Source: Pantoea agglomerans
GTDB lineage: Bacteria > Pseudomonadota > Gammaproteobacteria > Enterobacterales > Enterobacteriaceae
Assembly: GCF_021397715.1 (NCBI RefSeq)
Contig: NZ_CP090207.1
Location: 1,612,001 to 1,676,000 of the forward strand
Length of the DNA: 64,000 bases
Direction of reading: 5' to 3'
The notes beneath the pieces are model-generated. The model saw nothing but the letters and a program-made list of their open reading frames with translations. It ran no database searches and was not told the DNA's origin. Every line of letters begins with the position of its first letter. Within the stretch, counting starts at the first letter, position 1. The translations under genes and the position numbers were made by a program. Shown piece after piece: positions 16,949-25,149 of the stretch.

Positions 16949-18310
16949 ATGACAAGCCAAAACTATTACGATGTTACAGAATGGAAGGAAGGTAACCCTT
17001 ATCAGGATATTGGTGAGGTTATAAACAGTATTATTTCTGATATTAAAATCAGACAAACCGAAACGGATCTCAATCAAGGCGGTAAGCCGGGCGCGGTTAT
17101 CTATATTCCACCCGGCGACTACCCGCTTCTTACCCAGGTGTTAATTGATATTAGCTATCTGAAGATTATTGGTTCCGGGCATGGCTTCACCTCTTCAAGT
17201 ATTCGATTTAATACGCCCGAAAGTGAGTGGGCAAAATGGCATGAAGTGTGGCCGGGGGGAAGTCGACTATGCGTTAATCTTTCTCCCGCTGCCGGAAGTG
17301 ACCCCTCTGCCGGTGCTGCCTTTTATGTGAAACGTAGCGGTGAACCACGCATAAGTTCGGTCGAGTTTGCTGATTTTTGTATTGATGGCTTACATTTTGT
17401 CGATGATGGTTCAGGCAATGATGATCCCGAAAATAGTTATCTGAACGGTAAAACCGGTATCTATATCGCGAGCGCGCAAGACTCTTTCCGTATCAGCGGC
17501 ATGGGACTGGTCTATTTAGAGCATGGGGTGACAATTTTTAACGCTGATGCGCTGGCGATACACAATAATTTCATCGCTGAATGTGGAAACTGCATTGAGT
17601 TGCGCGGTTCGGGGCAGGCATCAAAAATCACCGATAATCTGATTGGTGCAGGTTACAGAGGCTATTCTATTTATGCAGAAAATTTTGGCGGCCTGCTGAT
17701 TACGGCCAATAATATTTTCCCACGCGGCAAAAGCAGCGTACATTTTTCTGGGGTAGTTCGCTCTTCGATATCCAGCAACAGATTTCATTCATTTTATCCG
17801 GGGATGCTGGTTCTGGAAGGCAATAGTTCAGAAAACCTGGTCACGGCTAACCATTTTTTCCGTGAGCGTGAACCCTGGGGACCGATGCAGGCTTATAATA
17901 ATGGATTAGATGATTTATATGGTCTGCTTTATATCAGCGGTAACAACAACTCCATTATTGCTAATCATATTTCGGAAACGATTGATTCTCAGTCTATCAT
18001 CCCGCAGGGCGCAACACCGGTGATAATCCGGCTGGTGTCGGGTGAGGGGAATTATATTTCGGATAACCATATTGTCGCGACCACCGAAGTTTCACCGGCG
18101 GAGAGTGCGGCCACCGAATCCTGTTTCTCAACTCAGGTGAGTGCACTGCTGGCAACAAAAGGGCTGGTAGCTCTGGAGGTTATCGCAGTACAGATCGAAG
18201 AAGCCTCTTTGCAAAATACCGTACTGGATTCAGGCAGTGAGAGTCAGGTTTTGCTGGATAAGAAAGTGAATGCGTTCAGGGCTACGCCCGTACCTGGCTT
18301 GCTGAGCTGA
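16949..18310 (+). CDS. GH91 inulin fructotransferase-like protein
   Basis: A 453-residue right-handed beta-helix protein resembling Arthrobacter and Bacillus inulin fructotransferases nearly end to end. The start YYDVTEWKEGNPYQDIGEVI and the family motifs GAVIYIPPGDYPLL (49-61), GSGHGF (75-80), GMGLVYLEHG (184-193), NFIAECGNCIELRG (207-220, the active-site strand), GYSIYAEN (238-245) and GATPVIIRLVSG are all present. Classical enzymes release difructose anhydride from inulin and are secreted. This one starts without a signal peptide and lies in an operon with an importer and GH32. That fits an intracellular role, possibly opening difructose anhydride to inulobiose, which I recall being reported for some GH91 members. 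Confident in family, not in reaction direction. Confidence 0.88.
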   Translation: MTSQNYYDVTEWKEGNPYQDIGEVINSIISDIKIRQTETDLNQGGKPGAVIYIPPGDYPLLTQVLIDISYLKIIGSGHGFTSSSIRFNTPESEWAKWHEVWPGGSRLCVNLSPAAGSDPSAGAAFYVKRSGEPRISSVEFADFCIDGLHFVDDGSGNDDPENSYLNGKTGIYIASAQDSFRISGMGLVYLEHGVTIFNADALAIHNNFIAECGNCIELRGSGQASKITDNLIGAGYRGYSIYAENFGGLLITANNIFPRGKSSVHFSGVVRSSISSNRFHSFYPGMLVLEGNSSENLVTANHFFREREPWGPMQAYNNGLDDLYGLLYISGNNNSIIANHISETIDSQSIIPQGATPVIIRLVSGEGNYISDNHIVATTEVSPAESAATESCFSTQVSALLATKGLVALEVIAVQIEEASLQNTVLDSGSESQVLLDKKVNAFRATPVPGLLS

Positions 18311-18699
18311 GAGCGCTTAACGGGCTCACGCAGACAGTTTATGAGTGATTTTATTCTGAGCTGACTGACGGCAACCAATGCGGCGCACCCTTTCTCTACA
18401 CAGGTGGTGCATGTGAAAGGTGACCACCGCTACCGTGGATAGCGGTGGTCAGGCAAAACACAGGCACCGGCGGCAGGGCAGTCATCATCTGTTGATCGGC
18501 AGCAGACGCGCATTGGTATGGCATGAGCCATGCCGCAAATCGACAGTGAGTGGTGATGTGACTTCATGACGCTGGCATCCCGATACCACAAAGACTAACC
18601 GGGATCAGAATATCTGAATCACTATCGGCACTGTTAAATTTTGAGCAACCTAATCCGCTGATCACGTTGTTTATTGCAGGCTATTTTAAAGGAGTAAAA
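18311..18699. other. Intergenic region with a strong hairpin
   Basis: No gene is visible apart from the small frame that begins at 18700. The stretch holds the 12-bp hairpin at 18421-18451 and otherwise shows no recognisable element. Confidence 0.5.
18421..18451 (+). terminator. Hairpin after the fructan operon
   Basis: A perfect 12-bp stem, TGACCACCGCTA - 7-nt loop - TAGCGGTGGTCA, lies 110 nt after the stop of the GH91 gene. There is no T tract, so it may be a Rho-linked or RNA-stabilising structure rather than a classic intrinsic terminator. Confidence 0.5.
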
Positions 18700-18831
18700 A
18701 TGCCGCTACCTGAACGTATGAAACCCGCCAGCGTAAGCCGAAAAAAAGTCGCACAGCTGGCCAGCCAGGCTCAGCAGATACTCGCGAAAATTGATGCCGG
18801 AGCAGGCCCGCAGGAGAGTGAACTTTTCTAA
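18700..18831 (+). CDS. Small basic protein ending at the tRNA-derived repeat (unrecognised)
   Basis: A 43-codon frame with a textbook ribosome site (AAGGAG, 5 nt before ATG). It encodes MPLPERMKPASVSRKKVAQL followed by a short helical, Gln/Ala-rich segment ending QESELF. The TAA stop lies inside the 28-nt repeat that contains the tRNA-Asn 3' end, so recombination at this site would alter or extend the reading frame. It may be the 5' remnant of a longer gene cut by the island, or a genuine small gene. No family was recognised. Confidence 0.45.
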   Translation: MPLPERMKPASVSRKKVAQLASQAQQILAKIDAGAGPQESELF

Positions 18832-18850
18832 ATCTGGCTCCTCTGACTGG
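18823..18850. repeat. Left att-like direct repeat (truncated tRNA-Asn 3' end)
   Basis: Twenty-eight nucleotides, including CTTTTCTAAATC and then TGGCTCCTCTGACTGG (the last 16 nt of tRNA-Asn), are identical to 32784-32811 at the third-quarter tRNA copy. Identity stops abruptly at 18851. The pair brackets the biosynthetic island and has the form of integration repeats at a tRNA 3' end. Confidence 0.75.
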
Positions 18851-19197
18851 GATCGCCTTTGCCAGTAACTGGCTAGTAAGTAAGCTAAAACTGAATTGTC
18901 TTTCTGTCAGGACCACCAGAGTGACCACCGATAAAATTGTGTTGAGCAAAAGGTGTCTGGAGCCTTTGTTGTATGTGGTGAACATGACTATGACGTCCCC
19001 CCAGCAATAAGCGTAGCCAGGGAGCGGGTAACAATGGCCGCCGCCCATGGTACTTTACTGCGTCGAGGCTAATGCTTTTCATTGCGCATCCGACTGTTAT
19101 AGATAGAAAGCTACACTGACAGGAACATACTGAAGGCCAGAAGACAAGCATTACGCCGAAGTATGGTTTTCCAACAAAATAGAATAGGACGGAAACG
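18851..19197. other. Left end of the island, no gene recognised
   Basis: About 350 nt between the left repeat and the 3' end of the LysR gene. Long frames on the minus strand encode low-complexity peptides with no family resemblance and no ribosome sites. No integrase, excisionase or IS remnant was seen. Confidence 0.5.
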
Positions 19198-20121
19198 TTA
19201 CACTGCCATCAGTCTACTCAGGGAGACAAACTCATCGGCATCAGGCATCTTCAGCATCTGATTTTTGATTGCCTGAGAAAGATCCTTAAGCATCGTTCTG
19301 GAGCGTACATCCAGGCAGTTATTATAGGTAACGATGTGCGCCGATGGTATTTTCGGAAGACTGACAACGTGACTGGCGTCCGTTAGCTCTTTCAGATCCG
19401 AAACTGTGAGCGCGGTTTCTGGTAAGGGGACAATCCCCAGCCCTGATTTTGCTGCCGCAATGATGGTTTCCATTCCGCCGCCCTGGAAACTATCAAACCA
19501 CGGGATTCGAGCTTCAAGTAATAAGTCCAGAATGAGCTTCCTCATACGGCAAGATTCTCTTAAGGTAATTAGCGGGATTTTATCCTGCTTAAAAGCCAAA
19601 GTTGGAGAGCAATACCATCTATAGTTTTCACTCCGTAGATATTCTCCGCCTTTTTTATCGCCATCCTGAGTGATAATTGCTATATCTAATTTTTTATTTT
19701 CGAGTGCGTACAGAACTTTGGAAGAGCTGTCTACTTTAACTTCAATCATAAGGTCGGAGTAAGTTTGTCTGATACTTTGAATCGTCTGCATGAGCGGGAT
19801 ATCCAGTACATGGTCGCTAATACCAATTTTGATATTTTGGATATTTTCACAGACGTTGAGCGTTGTTAACGCGCTGGCGTGGGCCACCATCAGACTTTGA
19901 GCCCGGGATAGGAACACTTCGCCCTGCGGCGAAAGGTAGATATGACGCGGCGTTCGGTGGAAAAGCGGATATCCTAGAATATTCTCAAGCTTTTGAATTT
20001 TAACGGTAACTCCTGACTGAGTGATGCAAAGTGACTCGGCTGCCAGGGTAAAGCTATTTAGCTCGGCAACTTTAAGAAAAGCCTCAACTGAATGCATATC
20101 AAGATATAAGCCCATCACCAT
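19198..20121 (-). CDS. LysR-family regulator of the island gene cluster
   Basis: A 307-residue LTTR. The N-terminal winged helix reads MHSVEAFLKVAELNSFTLAA, then ESLCITQSGVTVKIQKLE, with the wing LFHRTPRHIYLSPQGEVFL. A substrate-binding-type effector domain follows. Two in-frame ATGs lie before MHSVEAF, so the true start may be up to eight codons downstream. It is transcribed divergently from the dehydrogenase gene across an AT-rich 270-370-nt region, the standard layout for an LTTR that controls its neighbour. It is the only regulator in the island, so it probably activates the whole cluster. Confidence 0.88.
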   Translation of the reverse strand: MVMGLYLDMHSVEAFLKVAELNSFTLAAESLCITQSGVTVKIQKLENILGYPLFHRTPRHIYLSPQGEVFLSRAQSLMVAHASALTTLNVCENIQNIKIGISDHVLDIPLMQTIQSIRQTYSDLMIEVKVDSSSKVLYALENKKLDIAIITQDGDKKGGEYLRSENYRWYCSPTLAFKQDKIPLITLRESCRMRKLILDLLLEARIPWFDSFQGGGMETIIAAAKSGLGIVPLPETALTVSDLKELTDASHVVSLPKIPSAHIVTYNNCLDVRSRTMLKDLSQAIKNQMLKMPDADEFVSLSRLMAV

Positions 20122-20488
20122 TCCCGTTCGTCATTACTGAAATCAAATTAATGAAATTGTATCATGTTTTTCATTTTGGTAAATATTGCTTATCGGAAAA
20201 ATCCTGACTGAAATATGCGTACGAAAAAACGTCTGGCGGTGAGGATTTTCCGAAAAATTAACTTTCATCGGCCGGTCGTCTCGAGCGAAAACGTCATTGA
20301 GCAGATAAAAAAATTATTAATAAATGAGATATTTTTTCATTCTTAACCTTCCAGGCAACGTAAGCCGTCGCCTGGAGGAGTCAAGGCTATGAATGTCTGA
20401 TTTCAGCAATGGCGAAGAGTTTTTATTAAATATATCCTGGTTATGGCGCTTGAATACATCATTTGGTTCCCTTATTAAGGACGGTAAT
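20122..20488. other. Divergent promoter region of the biosynthetic cluster
   Basis: A strongly AT-rich intergenic region between the divergent LysR and dehydrogenase genes. It should contain both promoters and the LysR binding sites. A GGAGGAG sequence at 20374-20380 sits 8 nt before a three-codon minigene (ATG AAT GTC TGA at 20389), which could be a leader or an accident. No box could be assigned with confidence. Confidence 0.4.
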
Positions 20489-21502
20489 TTGAACATCAGT
20501 AAAGAAAAGATTTTAATCATCGATTCAACGACTGAAAAGCATTTCAACACAGCTATTGTCGAACAACAGATATTAGCCGGGCATGATGTTCAGTTACTGC
20601 ATGTTAGCCATGTAAGTGAAATTCCTTTAAATTTTATTTCAGAAGTCAATTATCTTATTATCTGGGCATGTGTACCCGCCGTTAATTTCGATAAAGCATT
20701 TTTATCCAGTTTAAAAAATTGCCGAACCATTGTTAAAGCGGCGGTGGGTTTTGACAATATTGATATCTCTGCTGCTCGTGAGTTGGGCATTTCTGTGCTT
20801 AATATTCCGGATTATGGCACGGAGGAAGTTGCCGACCATGCTTTGGCACTGCTGCTGGGCATTGCGAGAAAACTTGAAGAGATCCATATCCACGTCAAAC
20901 AAGGTGGCTGGGATTGGGCAAGTGTCAAAAAGCTCTATCGCCTGCGCGGCCGTAAATTAGGCATTATCGGTTTTGGCCGTATCGGTGGTGCGGTTGCCAG
21001 AAGGGCGGCGGCGTTTGGTCTGAATGTACAGTTCTACGATCCCTATGCGGTCAGCGGGCTGGATAAAACGCATGGTGTCTTTCGCTGCGAATCTCTGCAA
21101 GAGCTTCTGACTAGCTCAGACATCATCTCCGTGAATGCGTCTTTAAACCGCACTTCTCACCATCTGTTGTCACACGCCGAATTCGACATGATGAAAATGG
21201 GTGTTTTGCTGGTCAACACGGCGCGCGGCGGAATTATTGATTCTGACGCCCTTTTTTCAGCCATCAAATCAGGAAAAGTGGCAGCTGCTGGTCTGGACGT
21301 GCTGGAAAATGAACCCGATATTCCCGACGGCTTCAGAACGCTGGATAACGTGCTGCTGACCGCACACTCCGCTTTTTATACGGAAGAATCTTTTCTCGAA
21401 ATGCGAACCAAATCCGCTGAACTGGTTCGACAAAAAATGAACGGGCTACCTGTCAGAAACTGCGTTAATGAAAATTCCGGCGAGCACTCTGTACCCTACT
21501 AA
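20489..21502 (+). CDS. D-isomer-specific 2-hydroxyacid dehydrogenase (CtBP/SerA type)
   Basis: About 337 residues. The Rossmann domain contains GRKLGIIGFGRIGGAVARRA (GxGxxG). The catalytic Arg is in NTARGGIIDSDAL, the Glu in GLDVLENEPD and the His in LTAHSAFYTEES, so the active site looks complete. Family members reduce 2-keto acids or oxidise D-2-hydroxy acids with NAD(H). I favour the TTG at 20489, which follows AAGGACGG and gives the usual N-terminus (ISKEKILIIDS). An in-frame ATG at 20393 would add 32 residues with no family counterpart. It heads the cluster and overlaps no other gene; it may supply or consume a keto or hydroxy acid building block. Confidence 0.88.
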   Translation: MNISKEKILIIDSTTEKHFNTAIVEQQILAGHDVQLLHVSHVSEIPLNFISEVNYLIIWACVPAVNFDKAFLSSLKNCRTIVKAAVGFDNIDISAARELGISVLNIPDYGTEEVADHALALLLGIARKLEEIHIHVKQGGWDWASVKKLYRLRGRKLGIIGFGRIGGAVARRAAAFGLNVQFYDPYAVSGLDKTHGVFRCESLQELLTSSDIISVNASLNRTSHHLLSHAEFDMMKMGVLLVNTARGGIIDSDALFSAIKSGKVAAAGLDVLENEPDIPDGFRTLDNVLLTAHSAFYTEESFLEMRTKSAELVRQKMNGLPVRNCVNENSGEHSVPY

Positions 21503-21513
21503 ATACAAAGTTT

Positions 21514-22542
21514 ATGAGCATGTCTAAAGATAATATGATTGACATTAAACAATTTGAAGAAGAAACCCGATTCTCTGAAAAAACCACGCCTTATTTAAGA
21601 GAGCTGATTAAGAAAAGCGTCGCAATCAGAGATATGTATGAGTTTAACCCAGAATATGAAACCTTGCCGGCTAATCTGGATGTGGATTTATTAAATGAAA
21701 AGACCTCGACACCGGTATTCGGCACGGTAAGAAAATATGATGGTCAGCTGCTGGTATTGCTCTCTTATACCTGTGCGGCCAACTGTCGTTATTGCGAACG
21801 TCAGGATCGTGTCGGAGTAGGTCTGGACGTTGAAGGCAGACTTAAAATGTCTCAGATCGATGATATTGTAGAGTATATCGCCAATGATCCGACTATTTAT
21901 GAAGTCATTGCCAGCGGGGGTGACCCTCTGACCAACCCGAAAGGATTGCAATACCTGTTTAACAAGTTGAAAGAAATCGAACATGTTAAGGTGGTGAGGA
22001 TCCATACGCGTTATCCGTTACAAAACCCTGGCAAAGTACGTATGGAATTAATGGAAGAGTTGGCAAAAGCAAAACCAACGGTCTATTTAAGCCTGCATAT
22101 TGATCATCCCGATGAGCTTCAGCCTGAAGTCATCGAGCTGATTCATGCATTCAGAAAAATGGGTTATGTGATGTTAACGCAGACCGTTTTCTTAAAAACC
22201 ATCAACGATAATAAAGAAATACTTAAAACGCTGTTCCTGCGTTTATTCGAACTGGGTGTACGACCTTATTATATTTATCATGGTCAGGAAGTGACCTCTA
22301 CGCGTCGCTTTGTTATGAGCCTGGAAGATGAAATGGCGATCATGACGCAATTACGCAATGAACTTTCCGGTCTGGCCTTCCCGCAGCATGTTATCGATAT
22401 TCCCAGCGCATCCGGAAAAGTCGTTGTCCCCAGCGAACACTGGAATACCGACACCGCGACAGTGACTGATTTTTATGGCAAGACAGTAAACACTCACGAC
22501 TGGTCAACGGTTATTAAGCAGGGCTCGCCGGGGAATTGTTAA
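21514..22542 (+). CDS. Lysine 2,3-aminomutase-like radical SAM enzyme 1 (KamA family)
   Basis: A 342-residue radical SAM protein with the cluster motif CAANCRYC (Cys87, Cys91, Cys94), the SAM-binding region IASGGDPLTNP, RIHTRYPLQNP, and the strand LGVRPYYIYHG. Near the C-terminus DIPSASGKVVVP matches the DAPGGGGK motif of lysine 2,3-aminomutase, so the PLP-binding Lys and the Asp seven residues before it (Asp330 of the clostridial enzyme) are kept. The other substrate Asp (Asp293 there, in YVCD) is Gln here. It lacks the C-terminal oligomerisation tail of large KamA and is closer in size to EpmB. It probably moves an alpha-amino group to C3 of an amino acid; lysine as substrate is not assured. 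Confidence 0.87.
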   Translation: MSMSKDNMIDIKQFEEETRFSEKTTPYLRELIKKSVAIRDMYEFNPEYETLPANLDVDLLNEKTSTPVFGTVRKYDGQLLVLLSYTCAANCRYCERQDRVGVGLDVEGRLKMSQIDDIVEYIANDPTIYEVIASGGDPLTNPKGLQYLFNKLKEIEHVKVVRIHTRYPLQNPGKVRMELMEELAKAKPTVYLSLHIDHPDELQPEVIELIHAFRKMGYVMLTQTVFLKTINDNKEILKTLFLRLFELGVRPYYIYHGQEVTSTRRFVMSLEDEMAIMTQLRNELSGLAFPQHVIDIPSASGKVVVPSEHWNTDTATVTDFYGKTVNTHDWSTVIKQGSPGNC

Positions 22543-22543
22543 T

Positions 22544-23806
22544 ATGAAAACATTTATCATTCTTCAAAATATTGTCACCTTTCGTGCTGACTGGAATAAA
22601 TTAATCGACCGCGATCGGTTTTCGGTCTGTTTGCTTACCGGACATCAGGGATGGGGAAATCTGCCTGAAGATCAAAAAGTTTGTTTTGACGATATCAAAA
22701 TTTGCGACCCTTTTACCGTCGACAATCTCGAGCAGGCTTGCCGCGATTTGTTCGCTGAGCGCCATATCAGCGATATGTCTGAAGTCAGCATCATCACTAA
22801 TGACGAGTATTTCCTCGGCCATGCTGCCCGGTTGCGTGAAATATTGGCTATTAAGGGCGCGACATTTGCGCAAATAGAGCCATTCATCAACAAGCTGCGT
22901 ATGAAAGCGGTAATGGAAGCCGGGAACATAGCTATTCCCAGGGTGCTGCCATTCTCGCCAGCAGAGTATCAGCGTGAGCCAGAAAAATATTGTCAGCAGA
23001 TTGAGAAGGCCGTGGGGTATCCCGTTTTTGCCAAGCAGATTGACTCGGCGGGGAGTGAGCTGATCGCTAAAATTGAAGATCCTGCCGCGTTACGCCGCTG
23101 GTGCAGTGATAACCGTGTCGTCGCGAACTATGAACTCGATGAGTTTATCGAAGGGCGTCTTTACCATATCGACTCGCTGATTTTTAACGGCAAAATCGAA
23201 GAGATTTATATCTGTCAATACAGCTATCCGAATGCGGAATTCATTGAGGGCAAACCTATTGGTAGCCTGCCGCTGGAAAAAAATGACCCGTTGTATCAGC
23301 AGTTTTATGAATACAATCAACGCGTATTTGATGCTCTGGGCTATGTGCCGGACGGGGCCACGCACCTCGAAGCATTCCTCACACAGGATAACCGTATCGT
23401 ATTTTTAGAGATTGCAGCGCGGGCGCCGGGCGGTTGGATCCCACAAATGCATGCACTCTGCTCCGGAAGTAATATTGAAGAGCAGCATTTTCGTTCACAA
23501 ATGGGGCAGTGGCAGAAACCGGTGCCACAGTCAGAAACTTATGCCGCCTGGGTGTGGTACCCCCATCGGGAAGGGGAATGTGCTGACCTGACGAAAGACA
23601 TCAACATCGGAAATGAATATAAAACGGTGTGGGAAGTGAAGCAGGGTTCGCTGCTTGTTCGCCCGCAAAGTGTTCGCGACCGTATTGGCGGTGTCCTGCT
23701 TTGGGGATCCTCTTATTCGTCTCTGAAAGAAGATTATCACTGGCTGGTTGAACAATATATTCCTTATCAGCGTATGCAACAGGTCGGTAATGAGGTCACG
23801 GAATGA
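22544..23806 (+). CDS. ATP-grasp ligase
   Basis: A 420-residue protein with the ATP-grasp layout. The N-terminal domain ends NKLRMKAVMEAGNIAIPRVL (about 111-130). The ATP-binding strand VGYPVFAKQIDSAGSELI contains the expected Lys, and GRLYHIDSLIFNGKIEEIYI and the Mg-binding segment THLEAFLTQDNRIVFLEIAARAP follow with acidic ligands. It resembles amino-acid ligases that join carboxylates and amines through an acyl phosphate. The gene starts one base after the upstream stop and overlaps the next by 4 nt, so ligation is tightly coupled to the aminomutase and a transporter. Amide or peptide bond formation with a beta-amino acid is an inference. Confidence 0.85.
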   Translation: MKTFIILQNIVTFRADWNKLIDRDRFSVCLLTGHQGWGNLPEDQKVCFDDIKICDPFTVDNLEQACRDLFAERHISDMSEVSIITNDEYFLGHAARLREILAIKGATFAQIEPFINKLRMKAVMEAGNIAIPRVLPFSPAEYQREPEKYCQQIEKAVGYPVFAKQIDSAGSELIAKIEDPAALRRWCSDNRVVANYELDEFIEGRLYHIDSLIFNGKIEEIYICQYSYPNAEFIEGKPIGSLPLEKNDPLYQQFYEYNQRVFDALGYVPDGATHLEAFLTQDNRIVFLEIAARAPGGWIPQMHALCSGSNIEEQHFRSQMGQWQKPVPQSETYAAWVWYPHREGECADLTKDINIGNEYKTVWEVKQGSLLVRPQSVRDRIGGVLLWGSSYSSLKEDYHWLVEQYIPYQRMQQVGNEVTE

Positions 23807-25017
23807 ATACATGGGGTATGTTGAGGCTGTGGTGGCCAAGCGCAATCAGTATTAGCTTACTTAATCTGGAGTTGCCGCTTATTTCGGTCATTCTGTCCGC
23901 CTATAGTCTGCAGGCGTCCGGAGATTATGCCATAGCCTTGAGTACCTTTATGTTTGCCAATGCCTTTGTTTTTCCTTTGTGTGCAGTGGTTATCAAAATA
24001 AGGAAGAGCAGGGAGACGCTGATATTCGCCATGCTGCTGGCTGTTAGTGTCTTTGTTATATTCAATATTGCCGTCTCAATATTCAGTTCGAAGATGACGC
24101 CACATATTGTATTCATCACGCATTTCTTTTCACTCTCATTATTGGCCGTAGCCGTCAGGAGGTATTTGCAGGGATGCTGTATTTTGGAAGGAAAAACTGC
24201 ACTAATGAGCCGGGCTTCTTTAGTGCGGGTGCTGGTCTCGGTCATCGGGTGTTTTACCTTGACCCGATTTCAGGTGCCTGTCGATATGGCGGCCATTGTG
24301 GCGCTGGTTTGCGGAGCATACACCGAGGCGGCCCTGTTGTTCATTATGGTACGCTGGCAGGGCATTCGTTTATATGACAGCACAGGTCATCACTATGCTG
24401 CGCTGTTAGCGCCGTACGCTTCGGCTTTCCTTATGTCAGCTTCATCACTGATGAGTAATATCATCGTTGTGATCTGTTTGGGGCAAGTCGCCGAAGGAGA
24501 CACTGTTTTAAAATACTGGCCGCTGACCTTCGGGATGATATGTATTTCGATAGGATCGGTGCTTGATATCGAAAGTATTCTGCTCAAGATACTGGGCCAC
24601 CAGTCGCCGGGAAAATCACTATTCACATTTCTCAGCGTTCAGTGTCTGGTTGCGCCGGTGTTGTTTATATTATTGTGTGTCATTCTGGGTAGCTTTAATT
24701 TGTTTCCGGCAGGCAGCAAAGTGTTATATATGAATGCGTATTTCTTTATCGCTATTGTTGGTGTTTCGACAATGTGGATTGTCCGCGGATATTGTCGTTC
24801 TGTCCTGATGACGAATAACCGTCTTGGTGTGATTAATTTCAGTATCTTCACTGCGCTGGTCACGCCTGTTGCAGTCTTTTACCTCTTTCACATCGCTGAT
24901 TATGGCCTGATGCTTTCAGTGGGTATTTTTTCCTCTCTGATCGTAGTTGAACTGCTGTGTTATGGGGCTTATGGCCTTATACGAGGAGTAAGCCGGCCAC
25001 AGTGGGTGAAAAATTAG
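23803..25017 (+). CDS. Polytopic membrane protein, flippase/MATE-like exporter
   Basis: A 404-residue protein made almost wholly of hydrophobic helices (about 12 segments) with no ABC or soluble domain. The spacing and the lack of charged loops resemble polysaccharide flippases of the MOP superfamily rather than MFS. It overlaps the ATP-grasp gene by ATGA. Placed directly after the ligase it is a natural candidate for export of the product or self-protection. The superfamily assignment is tentative. Confidence 0.65.
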   Translation: MNTWGMLRLWWPSAISISLLNLELPLISVILSAYSLQASGDYAIALSTFMFANAFVFPLCAVVIKIRKSRETLIFAMLLAVSVFVIFNIAVSIFSSKMTPHIVFITHFFSLSLLAVAVRRYLQGCCILEGKTALMSRASLVRVLVSVIGCFTLTRFQVPVDMAAIVALVCGAYTEAALLFIMVRWQGIRLYDSTGHHYAALLAPYASAFLMSASSLMSNIIVVICLGQVAEGDTVLKYWPLTFGMICISIGSVLDIESILLKILGHQSPGKSLFTFLSVQCLVAPVLFILLCVILGSFNLFPAGSKVLYMNAYFFIAIVGVSTMWIVRGYCRSVLMTNNRLGVINFSIFTALVTPVAVFYLFHIADYGLMLSVGIFSSLIVVELLCYGAYGLIRGVSRPQWVKN

Positions 25018-25149
25018 ATAATTAAAGGATTCGCTGTTGTTGTTGTCTGTACCCGGTGAATATAAAAAATAAATATCAGTATTAAAAATGCGCCCCATTC
25101 GAGGGCCATTAATCATGTTTTAAAATTGAAGGCAAGGTGTGTAATAAAA

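Noticed and set aside
18851..19197. Minus-strand frames at the island's left end as a possible integrase remnant
   Set aside because: The peptides show no tyrosine-recombinase motif and are low in complexity; no ribosome site is seen.
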